A DNA stretch of 64,000 bases from Protopterus annectens. Its lineage: Eukaryota; Chordata; Ceratodontiformes; Protopteridae. Location of the stretch: contig NC_056725.1 of NCBI RefSeq assembly GCF_019279795.1, positions 1,746,095,220 through 1,746,159,219 on the forward strand, in the 5' to 3' direction. Made by a program: the position numbers and the translations under genes. Positions 1 through 11,434 of the stretch are shown here, piece after piece (within the stretch, counting starts at the first letter, position 1; each line of letters begins with the position of its first letter). Under the pieces are notes generated by a model. The model was not told the DNA's origin. It was given only the letters and a program-made list of their open reading frames with translations, and did not search any database.

Positions 1-479
1 ATACCTTGACTTAGGAATGGGGTCCATTCCCATAACAGTATTAGAAACCCAAAATATTTGGAGAAATTAAACCATATATCTGACACATACACTTAAATGG
101 CATGTTTATAAAACAACATGCAACCTGTCAACATTTAACCCAGACATACGCATTACTACTCTATTATCTTTTAACTGGAATATCCAAAAAATCCTACCCT
201 TATGTAATGCTTTAAATTAATTCACTCAATTTTCTAAATAGCCTTACAACTCCTGGAAGGAAGACAGTGAAAACAAATAATGCAATTTGACTATCTAAAG
301 AGAGGAATGCGAATGCAGGATAAACAAAAAGTGTGGAAAGAATGGTTGAAATACAAAAACATCACAATATCTCAAACTTCTGAATGCTCCACATCTGTAA
401 TAAAAAAATAAATGAAGGCAAAAAAAAAAAAAACTACACCAGAACAACACTGAATAATAACTAACAAAAACCTAAAATG
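1..479. other. AT-rich sequence with no recognised feature
   Basis: I see no gene here. The stretch is AT-rich with short A-runs (for example near 408-433). It could be the far 5' part of the decayed L2-like LINE that becomes recognisable after about 480, but I cannot show that. Confidence 0.4.
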
Positions 480-1555
480 ATTCCAGTAATCTATTAAAGA
501 AATCTTGCATCCTGGTCAAAATTCAACCCTAATGCTTCTCCCAAAAACTTGTCACTCAGACCTGCAGTAGAATTCATCTCTTATTTCGTAGATAATATAG
601 TGTTCCTAACCAAGGATTCCCACATCTAATCCCAACCCTGTCCAACAGCCATATATCACTACGTCCACTTTCACCTTCAAACCAGTTCCCTCAGTCCATA
701 TAAAAGAACTCAAACCATACTCAGCTGATGACCTTCCAAGTGAGTACCTTAAAATAGCAGCCAATAGCATTGCCCATCTTGTCTCAGTCCTTATAAATAC
801 ATCAATCTAGGAATCCCATGTCCCCTTTCTTTGGAAATAATCACACATTATCTACACAAAGTAGGCAATTCAACAGATATCACTAACCTTAGACCTAAAT
901 TCATCTTAGATTCATGGTAGAATAGTAGGCCAATTACCCAGAATTCAGAATCAAACGGTGTACTCTGTGTTTATGAGGTGAAGGCCTTAACCATAATGCT
1001 AAACACACCATCTCTGGCTTCTGCACCTCCCATAGTACTAACACTGCACTTCTATCCCCTACAGATGCTGTTAGTAAAGAAAGAAATAATGACAAACTAG
1101 TCTCCCCCTTATTTCTGTACTTGTCTAAAGCCTTCAACACAATTTGTCACACCAAAATTCTACTTCATATGTCCCCATTAGGTCTATCGCAGAGCACCCT
1201 TCTATGGTTCAAAAGCTACTTGTTCAACAGGTATCAGTTAATAAAGTGGCACTCTGCCCTCTCTCCATACCTCCCAGTCACCACCAGTGTACCACAAGGC
1301 TCTATCCTTGGTCTTCTCCTCTTTAACAAAACAGTACCCTCCACTGAGCCACACAACACACTGATGACTCTACACTCATCCCTGTATCAGACAACTTGGC
1401 ATATCTCCAAAAAACTATTCAGGAAGCTGTAACAGACACTGAAACATGGCTTTGTAACTCACAACTCATGCTCAACTGCCTGCCCCAAAAATATTACTGT
1501 TTCCCCCAGGGCTGTGTCATGAAAAACAACATTCAAAATCCTGTCACTTAATAAT
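480..1555 (+). mobile_element. L2-like LINE, decayed, first segment (RT)
   Basis: This is a heavily mutated reverse-transcriptase region of a non-LTR retrotransposon. Translated fragments in order are: a connector ending near 'SADDLPSEYLKIAANSIAHL' (about 721-780), the motif 'LSKAFNTICH' (about 1120-1150, equivalent to the RT KAFD block), and 'TSVPQGSILGLLLF' (about 1285-1325, the conserved PQGS..GPLLF block). The next block, which should contain YADD, is unreadable. The frame is broken by stops and shifts, so it is non-functional. It resembles the minus-strand L2-like copy at 4364-9239 (compare its IGIPQGSILGPLLF). The element resumes at about 2736 after an inserted CR1-like fragment. The 5' limit is uncertain. 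Confidence 0.6.
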
Positions 1556-2735
1556 ACACTATCTGAAGTCATTTTTAATAGCAAATAATGAGGGAGGATA
1601 GTGGATGATTGTAATTTTCAATAATAATAATGATCATAATACTAATATTAATGATAAAAGTGGATGATGACCTCTAAGTTGGGAGATGACTGCAAGCCAG
1701 GAGCAGTCACTGAATCTTCCAACGATTTGACCACCCTGCAGGAAGGATGGTCTCAATAAATAATTGGTGTCAAAACCATGGTCTAAAACTAAATACTAAA
1801 AAATGCATTACTGTATCTTTTGGGAAGTCATCTACACCAGGAAACTACCACACTGACCAGATGTCCCTAAGCAATTTACCCAGTTAATTAGGGTTTGGGA
1901 ACTTATGTGGACAGTGACTTCACTTATGACCAACATATGTCTGTTGTTGTAAGAAAGTCCTTCTCTATTGCACAGATTATAAATTAAGGGATTGTGTCTA
2001 GATCTAAGGATGTCATTGACCCCCTTTACTCAGCTTTCATTGGGCCAATTATTGCACATAATCCCCTTTGGCATGTATCTGTTCAGACACATGCAACAAT
2101 TGGAGCTCCCACAAAGATACCTTACTGAAACAATACAAGGCCTAAACAACAGGCCCTTCATGGACCAACTGAAACCCCTATGAATATACTCGGTAACCTA
2201 CAGATTCTGAGCATGTGACCTGTGCTGGCATACAAGGAAACCTCTGACCTATTGCTAATGGATGTACTCCACATCAGTATGTCAAATGGCATCAGAAGTA
2301 CTTTGCCTAGGCAAGCACACCTTTTCTGCAACATTAATAGAACCATTTGGAGGGACAGGTATATTTCACAGATGATATTGCTGCTGTGGAAAAGATTCCT
2401 CATCCACATAAATCCCTGTCCACTTTCAAATGCAACTTAGATATATGGATGGGAAACAGAAATTTTACCCCACAACTGCCCCATGCACTATTAAGGGGGC
2501 AGATGCAGTTCCTAAATACTTTATCCTAGACATGGCCCAACTCAAATTATCTATGGTATGATCCCAGTTATTCTCATCAGGGGTAATATGTAATTGTCAA
2601 CCATGGGACAGGTAAGGCCAATCTATAACCAAGTGAGATATATTATGTCAAACACAAAAAGTGAAATTACCGAGATAAAATGGCCTGCAGGAACAGCTAG
2701 CCAAGTACTTGCCTTACCTATGAACCTATAATCTT
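1556..2735 (+). mobile_element. CR1-like LINE 3' fragment, decayed, nested
   Basis: This is the 3' part of an RT ORF and tail from the same CR1-like family as the copies at 20,810-24,957 and 42,174-46,240. Readable fragments include 'NWCQNHGLKLNTKKCITVSFGK' split over about 1762-1825, matching 'NWCQSHGLKLHVKKGI' in the longer copy. Near 2085-2100 a 'RHMQQLELPQRYL' fragment matches RHLQQLE. The fragment ends near 2717-2731 with an octamer-type tail (cctatgaacctat), the same type that ends the other two copies and that is typical of CR1-clade 3' ends. Many stops show it is old. It lies between two pieces of one L2-like LINE, so it is probably a later insertion. Limits are accurate to about 50 bp. 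Confidence 0.6.
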
Positions 2736-3345
2736 GCATTTGAGATGCACATACAAAAATGCATAAAAAAATCACCAAAAACTTGCAATGCTTTACAGAT
2801 CCAAAAACTTTCTCATCAACACAACTACAGCTACAACTCTCCACTAATTAACACCTCCCCTCATTAGTTTACAGAGCGCCCATTCTACTAACTTCCAGTC
2901 ACCATAAAAAGCAAAATTTGAGCAATCCTATAATAAAGTGGCTAAATTATCAGAAAAGCCCCCCTTTCAGAACCCACTACTGTATAGCACTGAAAGCCTA
3001 TATTGGTTAGAACTAACCTATACAGAGCTTCTCTACACCTACAACATTAGCCAGCAATCATCTGCTTGTCTAGTAATAAATACCATTCTAGACAACTATG
3101 TTTGTACTCCATCATTATGATTCACTGAGGAAAACCCTTTCTGTCCACAACCCTATCAAATCTGCAGAGCATGATCTATATTTATACCATATTGTTAAGA
3201 CCTGGGACTCCTTACCCATATCCATCAGATCAATACCCTCCTTCCAGTCCTTCAAAACCATTCAGAAGTAGTTCTTAGCCAAAATCTGCCTTGTTTTTTG
3301 CCCATCCTCAGGATAATGATATTCCTAAACATGAACAAGTACCTA
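2736..3345 (+). mobile_element. L2-like LINE, decayed, 3' segment
   Basis: This looks like the continuation of the L2-like LINE interrupted at about 1555. Fragments such as 'WDSLPISIRSIPSFQSFKTI' (about 3204-3262) have the shape of the C-terminal RT region and parallel 'MKWNNLPQNIYSAPSISLFKKLL' in the minus-strand L2-like copy. Several stops interrupt it. It ends shortly before the DNA transposon that starts at 3376. Confidence 0.5.
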
Positions 3346-3375
3346 ATCATACCTTACACCTCCTGACTCACCCTT

Positions 3376-3593
3376 GGTAATCTACAAGTGTAGTACCTCG
3401 CAGTTAGTTCTGCGCAGCTTTGGGCATGTCCTAACTGATTGGCAGGGGTAATCGAGTTAGAGTGACAGGCATGCTAATTTCCACGGTAATCTACAAGTGT
3501 AGTACCTCACAGTTAGTTCTGCGCAGCTTTAGGAGTGTCCTAACTTATTGGCAGGGGTAATCGAGTTAGAGTGACAGGCATGCTAATTTCCAC
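3376..3593 (+). repeat. Tandem duplication of transposon left end (109 bp x2)
   Basis: Unit 1 spans 3376-3484 and unit 2 spans 3485-3593. Both start with the TIR GGTAATCTACAAGTGTAG and end with 'gctaatttccac'. They differ at only a handful of positions (for example cctcg/cctca and gggca/aggag). The element therefore has two left termini in a row and a single right terminus. Confidence 0.85.
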
Positions 3594-4224
3594 ATCATGG
3601 ATACTTTATCGTTAATCACAAAATACCCCAAAATAAACACGCAAAGCCAGTGAAATTCTAACATTATAATCATCAACAGAATAAAACAGTCCCAGTCACA
3701 CGTTTAATTCTAACATCCAAATAATAAAATGGTCCCAGTCACCCATTTAATTATAACAGGAACTGGGCGGCCAGGATAATAGCGGCTAACAGTAAAATGC
3801 ACATGATGTCTGAATAAACTGAATCTTTGTGACTGCTTTTATGCTATTTTTAATGGTGGAAATGATGATAGTCTGAATAAAATGAATCTTTGTGAGTGCT
3901 TGTCTGAATAAACTGTATGATTAAACTGAATCTTTGTGTGCTTTTGTATGCTTTTGTAATCTTTGTGACTGCATGTCAGTAAATAAACATGTAATTCATT
4001 TGCAGCTCTCAATATTTTGTAGGCTTTTGTAATCGTTGAGACTGCTTTTCAGTAAATGGCTCAATGTAATTTATTAGTGGAATGAATATTCATACTGATG
4101 CAGCTTCGCCATGGCAGGAGGTGTGGGAATATTCATGCGGATGCTGGCTCCATACAGCTGGAGGCGTGTTTGGGGTGGGATTTGCTACTGTGCATCCTTC
4201 AATGTACTACACTTGTAGATTACC
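3376..4224. mobile_element. Non-autonomous TIR DNA transposon, 9-bp TSD
   Basis: The left end reads GGTAATCTACAAGTGTAG (3376 onward) and the right end is its exact inverted complement (ending at 4224). Both ends are flanked by the 9-bp direct repeat ctcaccctt (3367-3375 and 4225-4233). The interior has no transposase-like ORF. It contains loose repeats of a 'tgaataaactgaatctttgtg' type motif between about 3810 and 4060. A 9-bp TSD points to a MULE/MuDR-like or Merlin-like family; I cannot assign it further. The left terminal 109 bp is duplicated in tandem (separate entry). Confidence 0.75.
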
Positions 4225-4363
4225 CTCACCCTTTTCACTCACTTCCTAACTTTATCTAGACAAAAATGGACACCTACCCAGTTAGACTTTCCCGGTAGTC
4301 AGACATCAGTAAACAAATATCATGTTTGAACTTGTCCTTACAAATGTTTCCCCTGCCTACACC

Positions 4364-6485
4364 CCACTAATATTTTATTTATTTATTTTACATTTGTTTA
4401 CTGAGAAAGTCCGACTGGAACGAGGTCCATTTACAGCCGAGGCCCGAGGAGAAAAGCTCCACATCAAACAATATCTACAGTGTTAAAAGTACAATCAAAA
4501 AAGATATATCATACAATGATTTGTTCCAAGCAAGCTTAATTTACACATAGTAGACTCTGGATGGCAGTATTTGGGAGAAAAGACTCACATTAACTGATTC
4601 AATCAAAAGACACATCACACAAGACGTAATAATTTACACATAGTAGGCTCTGTATGGGAGTATTTGAGTACTGTATAATAGAGATAGTAAGCAGTGAGGA
4701 GAGGAAGGTAGCAAGAATTGGGGGAGAGCAGGAAAGCATTTATGTGATGCAAGGACAGAGCCAGGATTGCAAGAGATGTGACTTAAGTAACTTTTTGAAT
4801 AGTGAGATAGATGGTGCTGAATAGATATTTTGGGGGAGGTTATTCCATTTCATAGTGATGGTATGAGAGAAAAGAGCTTTGCCTGCAGTATTGTTGGCTT
4901 TGGATATACAGAGCAGGATTTTGTTGGATGAGCATAGCAGACGGTTTGCTGAATATTGGTTTAGTAGTTGGTTTATGGCTGGAGTTTTGTGGGGATTCTT
5001 TAGTATGTTGAAGGTGAGCACTAGTTGGTGGTAACTCATTAACTGAGGGAGTTCTAACCACTGTAGCTCCTTTAGGGCAAGACAGTGATGGCTTCTAAAA
5101 GTGGAGTTATTGGCGAATTTTGCAATTTTATTGTAACATGATTCTAGTTTGTTTAGGTCTGTTTTACTGATGTGGGTTAGGATTGGTGATGCATACATTA
5201 GGGTAGATAAAAGGTGGGTTTGGGCTAGGGTGATTCGTGCTTGGTCTGATAGGAACTGTTTGTGTTAAAGTTCCTAATTTTTTGTGTACCTTTTTAATGG
5301 TTTGAGAGATATGGACATCAAAGTTAAGATCCTTATCTCTTTCAACACCGAGGAGCTTCGTATGGGGGTGGGAGAGATTGGGATGCCGTTTTTGGAGGTG
5401 ATAGTGAAGGAAGGAGGTGTGTTTCTGGATTTGTTGGGGTGAAAATAAGTTATCTGGTCTTACTGGGGTTTAGAATCAGTTGGATATCAGTAATCCATTT
5501 TTCCACGGAGCAGAAGGATTCTTGGGTAAGCTTTTGAAGAGTGGTTATGGATGGGGCTGAGCAGATTAGAGTTGAGTCATCTGCATATTGTATAAGTGAT
5601 GCATGCAGGGTGGAGGTATGTAGTTTGTTGGTGAAAATGGTGAATAGTAGAGGACCCAGTATTGATCCTTGTGGAATGCCTATAGTAGTTGGTAGTAGAG
5701 ATGACAGTCCACCTTGCCATTTGACTGATTGTTTTCTATCAGAGAGATAGTTTTTTAACCAGGAAGTAGTGGAGGGAGCAAAGGACATGGTGGATAGAGT
5801 GTCTAAAAGTAGGTTATGTGAGACCATGTCAGACGCTTTAGATAGATCTAAGAATATGGTTGATATGAAGTTGTTGTTTCTGAGTTGATTAACCTGGTTG
5901 TAAAGGAGAGAAGAGCAGCAGTTGTACTGTGGTTTGGGCGGAAGCCATGCTGTGTGAGGGAGAGGAGATTATGTGAGGTTAAGAACTGCACCACTTGGGT
6001 GTGAATACATTTCTCCAGGAGCTTGGAAAGGGGGGATAGGATAGCAATGGGGTGGTAGTTTGAAATCTCATAGGAGTTGCCACCTTTGTGTAGGGGAATA
6101 ATATATGACACTTTCCATAGTTCAGGGATGTAAGCTTCTTTTATGGAGCAGTTTATAAGAATTGAGACAGGGTAGGCTAGGGACTCTGCAGCTAATTTTA
6201 GGAAATTAGTGGGTAGAGCATCTGCTGTGAGAGTGGTGGGTTTTAGTTTTGAGAGTAGTTTTTTAACTGTGGAGGTTGGTACAGGTGAGAGTGTAAAGGA
6301 GGGTATATTACTGTGGTCTATAGTTGGGGTGAATACAGAGTTATTGTTAGAAAGTTGGGTGGATAATGAGAGAATAGATTCGGTGAAGTGATGATTACAT
6401 TGAGAAGCTATGCTATCATTATTAGTATTGGTGTTGGGAGCTGGGGTAGTAGATTTGCCTTGTTTCAGAAGGGAATTGATAGCTT
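4364..6485 (-). mobile_element. L2-like LINE, 3' part (RT and 3' UTR)
   Basis: This is the 3' half of a non-LTR retrotransposon read on the minus strand. Conserved RT blocks occur in order from high to low coordinates: 'YIIPLHKGG' (about 6108-6080), 'HGFRPNHSTTAALL', 'TIGIPQGSILGPLLFTI' (about 5690-5640), 'QYADDSTLI' (about 5595-5570, with both catalytic aspartates), then the C-terminal 'MKWNNLPQNIYS' region (about 4855-4820). Frame breaks separate the blocks at about 5848 and 5450, so the ORF is dead but less decayed than the copy at 480-3345. The 3' UTR ends in an ATTTATTTATTT-like tail near 4370. The 5' part continues at 7999-9239 beyond a Penelope insertion. Assignment to L2 rather than a neighbouring CR1/Rex clade is tentative. 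Confidence 0.7.
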
Positions 6486-7987
6486 GAAAAAAACAACAAT
6501 GAACTTGGATTCACCAAACACGATTTAATGAAAGTATCTGTCTCTGACGTCTCGGCCTTAGCCTTCAAGGAGTACAGAATAGGTATAAAGCACTTCATTT
6601 ATATACAAACCAAATCCACAGATTAAAAGCAATTGATCAATCAATTAATTAAAAAATCAATTAAGCTAGCAGCATTTTCCAATTAAAATCCTCATTTATA
6701 CCCTTAGGATATAAAGTTTTAAACTTTAATATATAAACAGTTTCTTTATATTGTAACATTTGTTTAATTTTTAACTGTTCATATTTGTAGTCAGGTAATT
6801 GTTCTAAAATTGTAGCTTGTAACAATTTATCATTATTATGATGCTTTTCAAAAAAATGTCTAGCAACAGGGCTTTCAGTTTTATTATTAATGATATCCCT
6901 TACATGTTCCAACAGACGAACCTTAAAGGGTCTCTTGGTCTCCCCTATATAAACTTTGTTGCAGGGACATCTTAATGCATAAATTACCCTCTCAGTGTAA
7001 CAACAAAAATGGTTATTGGATTTAAAAGGGATATCATTAATGTGGCTAAAACTAGGAATTACATACCTACAAGCCTTACACTTGCCACACTGAAAAGTCC
7101 CTTTATAGCTAATGTTGCTATCAATGATTTCTGTTGGATAATTAAACTTACTTTTAACTAGAAAATCTTTAATGTTTCTTCCCCTTTTATATGAGAATTT
7201 TAGACTAACATCTAACCAAGACTTAACATTCTCCAACGTACTAAAAAATTTCCAAAACATAGAGACAATATTAATAAATTCAGATGTATAACATCCGTAT
7301 GTAGTAACAAAGTACATGACTTCCTGTGGTTTCCGTAAAGGCTGATTTGTAAAGAAACCCAATTTTCTATCATATACCATATTATGCTTCTGAAGTCCCT
7401 GATCATGTATACATAATTTGTTATAACTATCATCTAGGATAGTCATATTATACCCCCTTAATAAGAAGGATTCATACAACAAATCAATTTCTTTATTAAA
7501 TTCCGTAGTTTCATTACATAGTCGAGATATGCGTAGCATTTCTCCATATGGTAATGACTGTAACGTATGAGGCACATGTCCACTATAACCGTGGACATAT
7601 TGGGTTGGACCTTCAAATTTCCTATTTATTGAAGTGATTAACCTATGACCACTTGAAATATCTAAAATCACATCCAAAAATGGTATTCTGGTATCTATAG
7701 TAAGGCCATCAAAGTCTAAACCAAATCTATTTAATTTCAAGTCTGATATAAATTGTAGGGCCATAGCCTGTTCCTCCTCAACTAAAAAAATTAAATCATC
7801 CACATATCTATAATAACTAACGACATGATTTTGAAAAAACTTGTGTTTATAAATGTATTCAAACTCAAAGAGACCCATCGCCAAATTAGCATACATGGGG
7901 GCAAAAGAAGCCCCCATGGCTGTCCCTCGTTTCTGATGATATAATATGTGATTAAATTCAAAATAATTATTGGTTAAAGAAAAATAT
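6486..7987 (-). mobile_element. Penelope-like retroelement, 5'-truncated insertion
   Basis: This insertion lies inside the L2-like LINE and is flanked by the 11-bp direct repeat attgatagctt (6475-6485 and 7988-7998). It holds one long minus-strand frame with an RT and a GIY-YIG endonuclease, followed by a 3' region of about 175 bp. That region includes the 'gaaggctaaggccgagacgtc' type stretch (about 6570-6550 on the minus strand) seen in the terminal repeats of these elements. At about 1.5 kb it lacks the N-terminal half of the RT, so it is a 5'-truncated copy. The intact reading frame suggests a young insertion. Confidence 0.85.
6661..7987 (-). CDS. Penelope-like RT/GIY-YIG protein, 5'-truncated
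   Basis: In Penelope-like elements this protein copies element RNA into DNA and its endonuclease nicks the target. The frame is open from the insertion edge at 7987 to the stop at 6661, giving about 442 residues. An internal Met at 7917 ('MGASFAPMYANLAMG', the Penelope RT block with the QKRGTAMG context just upstream) is not the native start. Counting from that Met, the RT catalytic box YVDD is at residues 38-41. A Cys-rich linker (CGKCKACRYV) is near residues 277-286. The GIY-YIG domain occupies about 311-360, with VIYALRC, KVYIGETKR and a downstream EH. The N-terminal RT fingers are missing because the insertion is truncated, so the protein cannot be active even though no stop interrupts it. 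Confidence 0.85.
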
Positions 7988-7998
7988 ATTGATAGCTT

Positions 7999-9239
7999 TC
8001 CAGAATTTTGGGGTGTTTTTGGAATGTTTGTTTTGGATACCTAGGAAGTAGTTTTGTTTATCCATTTTTGTTTGTTTTTTGGCCTGATTCCGAAGTTGTT
8101 GATATTTCTGTCTGTCTTGGCTAGTGTTATTCTTTTTTCAGATCTTTCAGGCATTGTCTCTGGCTTTTAGTATGGCCTTTGTGGTCCTATTTAGCCAAGG
8201 GGCATAGCTAACTTTTGTTCTAAGTTTCCTGATGGGAGCTACTGTATTTAGAACATTCATAAAAGTACTATTGAAAAACTCTACTGCCTGGTCTAATGCT
8301 AGAGTTGGTAGTGGGTGCCAGTTACATTGTTGTAACATGCTGTTAAGAATTTGTGGATTTACCTTATTTTCATCTCTAGTTTCCTTATACAATATGGGTT
8401 TGGGTATGTTTACCTGTTTACGAAGGAGGAATGTGGGGCAGTGGTCACTCAGTTCATCAGGTAGGCAGCCCACACGATAATTTTCTTTGGGGAAATTAAC
8501 TGAAGTCCAATCGAGAATGGAATGTTTTTTGGATTTTTTGTCAACTCTGGTGGGTTCTTGGATTAGTTGTGAGAATCCAAATACGTTGATATGGTTTGAG
8601 GGATTGTTGGAGTTGCAGGCTAGCCAGTCTATGTTTAGGTCGCCTAGCAGGATGGTTGCTTGGGGCAGGTTGATTGTAGCCCATTGTAACATTCCCTCTA
8701 CTATAGGTGAGTTATTTCCTGGAGGAATGTAACTGCAGAGGATGTTGATTCTCTTTGTTTTTAAGGGACAAAATGGAGCCTAATGTTTTGACATTCTGAA
8801 ATTTGGGAAGGGGATTTTCAGAGGCTGGAGGTTAAGTGTGTTTTTGAATAAAATTGCAACACCACCTCCCTTTTTGGTATCTCTGTCTTGCCTTAGGATG
8901 CTATAACCTGGGGGGAGAATTTCTTCATTTTGGGTGGTGGGTTTTAGCCAAGTTTCATTAATGGTTAGTATATCAGGTGAGTAGTGTACTATAAATGCAT
9001 GTAGGTCATGTAGTTTGTTGGATACACTTCTTGAGTTTAGGTTAATAATAAGTAGGTCTGATTTTTATTTGTCTGAGAGAGTTTTGTTGCATGGACCTGG
9101 GTTGGGCTATTTTTTAAGGAATAGTTTGAGTTTTATAGCATGAGCTAGGTCTGTATTTACTCTAGATGCTGTTTGTCTATTGAGAGGTAATGTGGTGTGT
9201 GTTTTGTGTATATAAAATAATGAGGTATTATTAAATAGT
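7999..9239 (-). mobile_element. L2-like LINE, 5' part (AP endonuclease)
   Basis: This continues the LINE at 4364-6485 after the Penelope insertion. On the minus strand it encodes an apurinic-type endonuclease. Fragments are 'LLIINLNSRSVSNKLHDL' (about 9050-8995), 'TINETWLKP' (about 8965-8935, containing the catalytic Glu block), 'GGGVAILFKN', then 'ILLGDLNIDWLA' (about 8660-8620, the GD.N block) and 'DELSDHCPTFLL' (about 8460-8425, the SDH block). The ORF from 8692 to 8147 is intact, with breaks upstream. A 'PNPGP' tract precedes the domain (about 9110-9090), as in many CR1/L2 ORF2 proteins. At 9239 the element is cut by the giant Harbinger transposon. Confidence 0.7.
9237..9239 (+). repeat. 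Left target-site duplication (AGT) of giant Harbinger
   Basis: The trinucleotide AGT lies directly outside the left inverted end, and the same AGT follows the right inverted end at 40,876-40,878. PIF/Harbinger elements make 3-bp duplications, commonly TWA or CWG; AGT departs from those. Confidence 0.65.
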
Positions 9240-9330
9240 CCCCCGGATTCATGAAGCTCGGCGCAAGGCCGGCATAAGGCTTGCGCCGGCCGTGCAGCGT
9301 ATAACTGGCGTAGCAGCGCCACATGCATAG
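9240..9330 (+). repeat. Left TIR and subterminal GC-rich hairpin
   Basis: The TIR proper is 9240-9255. Immediately inside is a CpG-rich segment with an 8-bp inverted pair, GGCGCAAG ... CTTGCGCC (about 9260-9288), able to form a hairpin. This CpG-rich end contrasts with the CpG-poor interior and may carry binding sites for the element's own Myb or nuclease proteins; that role is inference. Confidence 0.65.
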
Positions 9331-11150
9331 TAATGAGTGTGCGCCGCAACCACAACCATGTGCATAGGGCACATGCGTGAGTCCAGGGAGCCCAAGTAGG
9401 ATGCACCCGTAGGCGTGGCCAAGCCGGCAGGCGATGAGCAACCTAAAGTGCTGACTGTCACATGCCGCCTGCAATAGTAACCGCACCAACCAGTGTCTGT
9501 GGATAATGAAACGTATGCAGAGTATGCAACATAGTACCCGTCCACACAAAATGGAGAACCAACCATAAATCCACGAAGTACAAAATGTTCCCGTCTTTGG
9601 AACAAAGGATACTCGGAATACTGTGTCCATCACGCAATGCACTGTCAGCAGGCATACCCAGTGGAGGTGTACTGCATCATGTCAGCGTGCCACAACTACA
9701 CATGACTAGCCCCATGGGCATGGTCACCAGCAGTCCCACAGTGGTAGTGAGAGTACACAGCTGGGCAATCGTGGCCATATAACAACCAGAAAGAAACCAG
9801 ATATCCCAAACACAGACAAACATGTGTATAGTAAAATGTGCTAGACACAGCAACGTAACCATCACATACACATAGGATGGCGTATGCCAAATCGGAATAT
9901 CCAGAAGCAGAACCCATGCATGCAAATGTAATACACAACAACCCCGTCATAGCACGTAACCCGCACCCATGTCCGACTGTCCACCCAATCCAGCTAGCAG
10001 CCTTGCAGCTGCACACCTACACACAGCGGGTATACCCCATATGTAGTAGGAAGTATTGTCCTAGGCAGTGACATGCATGCAAATATGTACCCCACATGTC
10101 AACATCCCACCCCAGGTACTGATATCCAAATGGCTGCATGTGAATGTGTCGGCAGAATGTGTACATCCCACGTGTGGTTACGGACCTGTCGAAACCCCAT
10201 AGGTGCTCACACGCCACGGTGTCCATAACTGTACACATCTGGACAAAGCAGTATGTGCAGCCACTGTACCAATGATTAGCTATGCAGACATGTCAAACAC
10301 AATACACAGGGCGGAACAGCTGTCCACCAAGCAGGTCACCCCAGCAGGGTTGCCACATGCACAGAATGTCAAGGTGGGACATCACTCGTAGATATGTGTG
10401 GTTCTGTATGGCAAAACACCCACGGCCAATGCAAAAGATAGAATAACACGTATATGCCCGGATGAATGGTTATGTCATAGCATGGGAATAGCTTAAGCTA
10501 TCCAACATAATAGTCATCGTACCAGATACAAAATGCCTGTAACACGCAAGTAGTAATGCAGGAAGACATACACGACTGTGTCAATATCACAGGACATATG
10601 GCACGTGTCAAGTGTCGACGCAGGACACAAATGTCCATAATGGGGCCCCTGCAAAGAGGAACACGTGCCAACCCCACCCCCCACTGACGTATCGGCAGTA
10701 TAACTACAACCCAAACACACACCAACACCACCGTCCAACCCATGATAGCGAAGGCGGACAAAGACCAACACGATGCGTGCACAAATAGGGACACATGTAA
10801 CCGGTGCTCCGACAACCTTCCACAGGCCACCGAATAATAGTATGTACATACGCATGTAATGCTGCGAAGGATGTGTGGTAGTCCCCAGTATCACAGAGGT
10901 AGGTACACAGATACACTGTAACCAACCGTCACATATGTGCACTGTACACAGCATACCTGCAGGTAATACATAGTTCAGTCATGTGCCACATAAATATCCA
11001 CGTATGAATGAGGACAGGGGATAGACAAGTGTGAATGGGAAAAACGCAGAACATGGCATATGTATGATAACCGGCACCACCCACAGCATTGTATGCCAAT
11101 AGCAGAAGCTATTGTTGGTTGTCCAAACACTCGTGTCTGTACACACGGAA
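9331..11150. other. Harbinger interior, no recognisable gene
   Basis: This is A/C-rich sequence on the + strand, dense in ACATG, CACA and CATG words. Short open frames occur on both strands, but their translations are rich in His, Cys, Met, Thr and Tyr, as expected from the base composition, and show no domain motifs. I regard it as non-coding. Confidence 0.55.
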
Positions 11151-11311
11151 TAAATATCATAGCAATAACCCATGCCTGGGTGTGGGTAATGCTGGATATA
11201 CCCACGGTAGATGTGGTGCGGTCCCGAGGCGGACGCCCGAGGGACCAAACAAAGGCAACCATGGGTAAATACAGCAGTACCCACACCCAGATGTGGGTTA
11301 TTGCTATTATG
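11148..11311. repeat. Fold-back element (about 160 bp) with nested palindrome
   Basis: The outer arms are atagcaataacccatgcc (about 11,158 onward) and the inverse gggttattgctat (to about 11,310), with CTGGGTGTGGGTA / TACCCACACCCAG continuing inward. At the centre is a second palindrome, GGTCCCGAGGCG ... GCCCGAGGGACC (about 11,219-11,245). It looks like a MITE or another folding structure nested in the Harbinger. No clear TSD is visible. Confidence 0.5.
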
Positions 11312-11434
11312 CCATATCATCTAGGAAAATAAACTATTAATCCCCAGACATAATGGCACAGCATAATGCCTGTCTGCTGCCCATCCGCAGATGTCTGGCA
11401 TCCGTGGCGGTGCTGACGTACTGCGCGAGATGTC

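Noticed and set aside
5541-5750. Plus-strand frame antisense to the L2-like RT
   Set aside because: It is the shadow of the minus-strand RT blocks PQGS and YADD.
9107-10954. Minus-strand frames of up to 161 codons just inside the left end, considered as a third Harbinger gene
   Set aside because: No homology signs; frames overlap each other in all phases and one runs through the TIR into LINE sequence.
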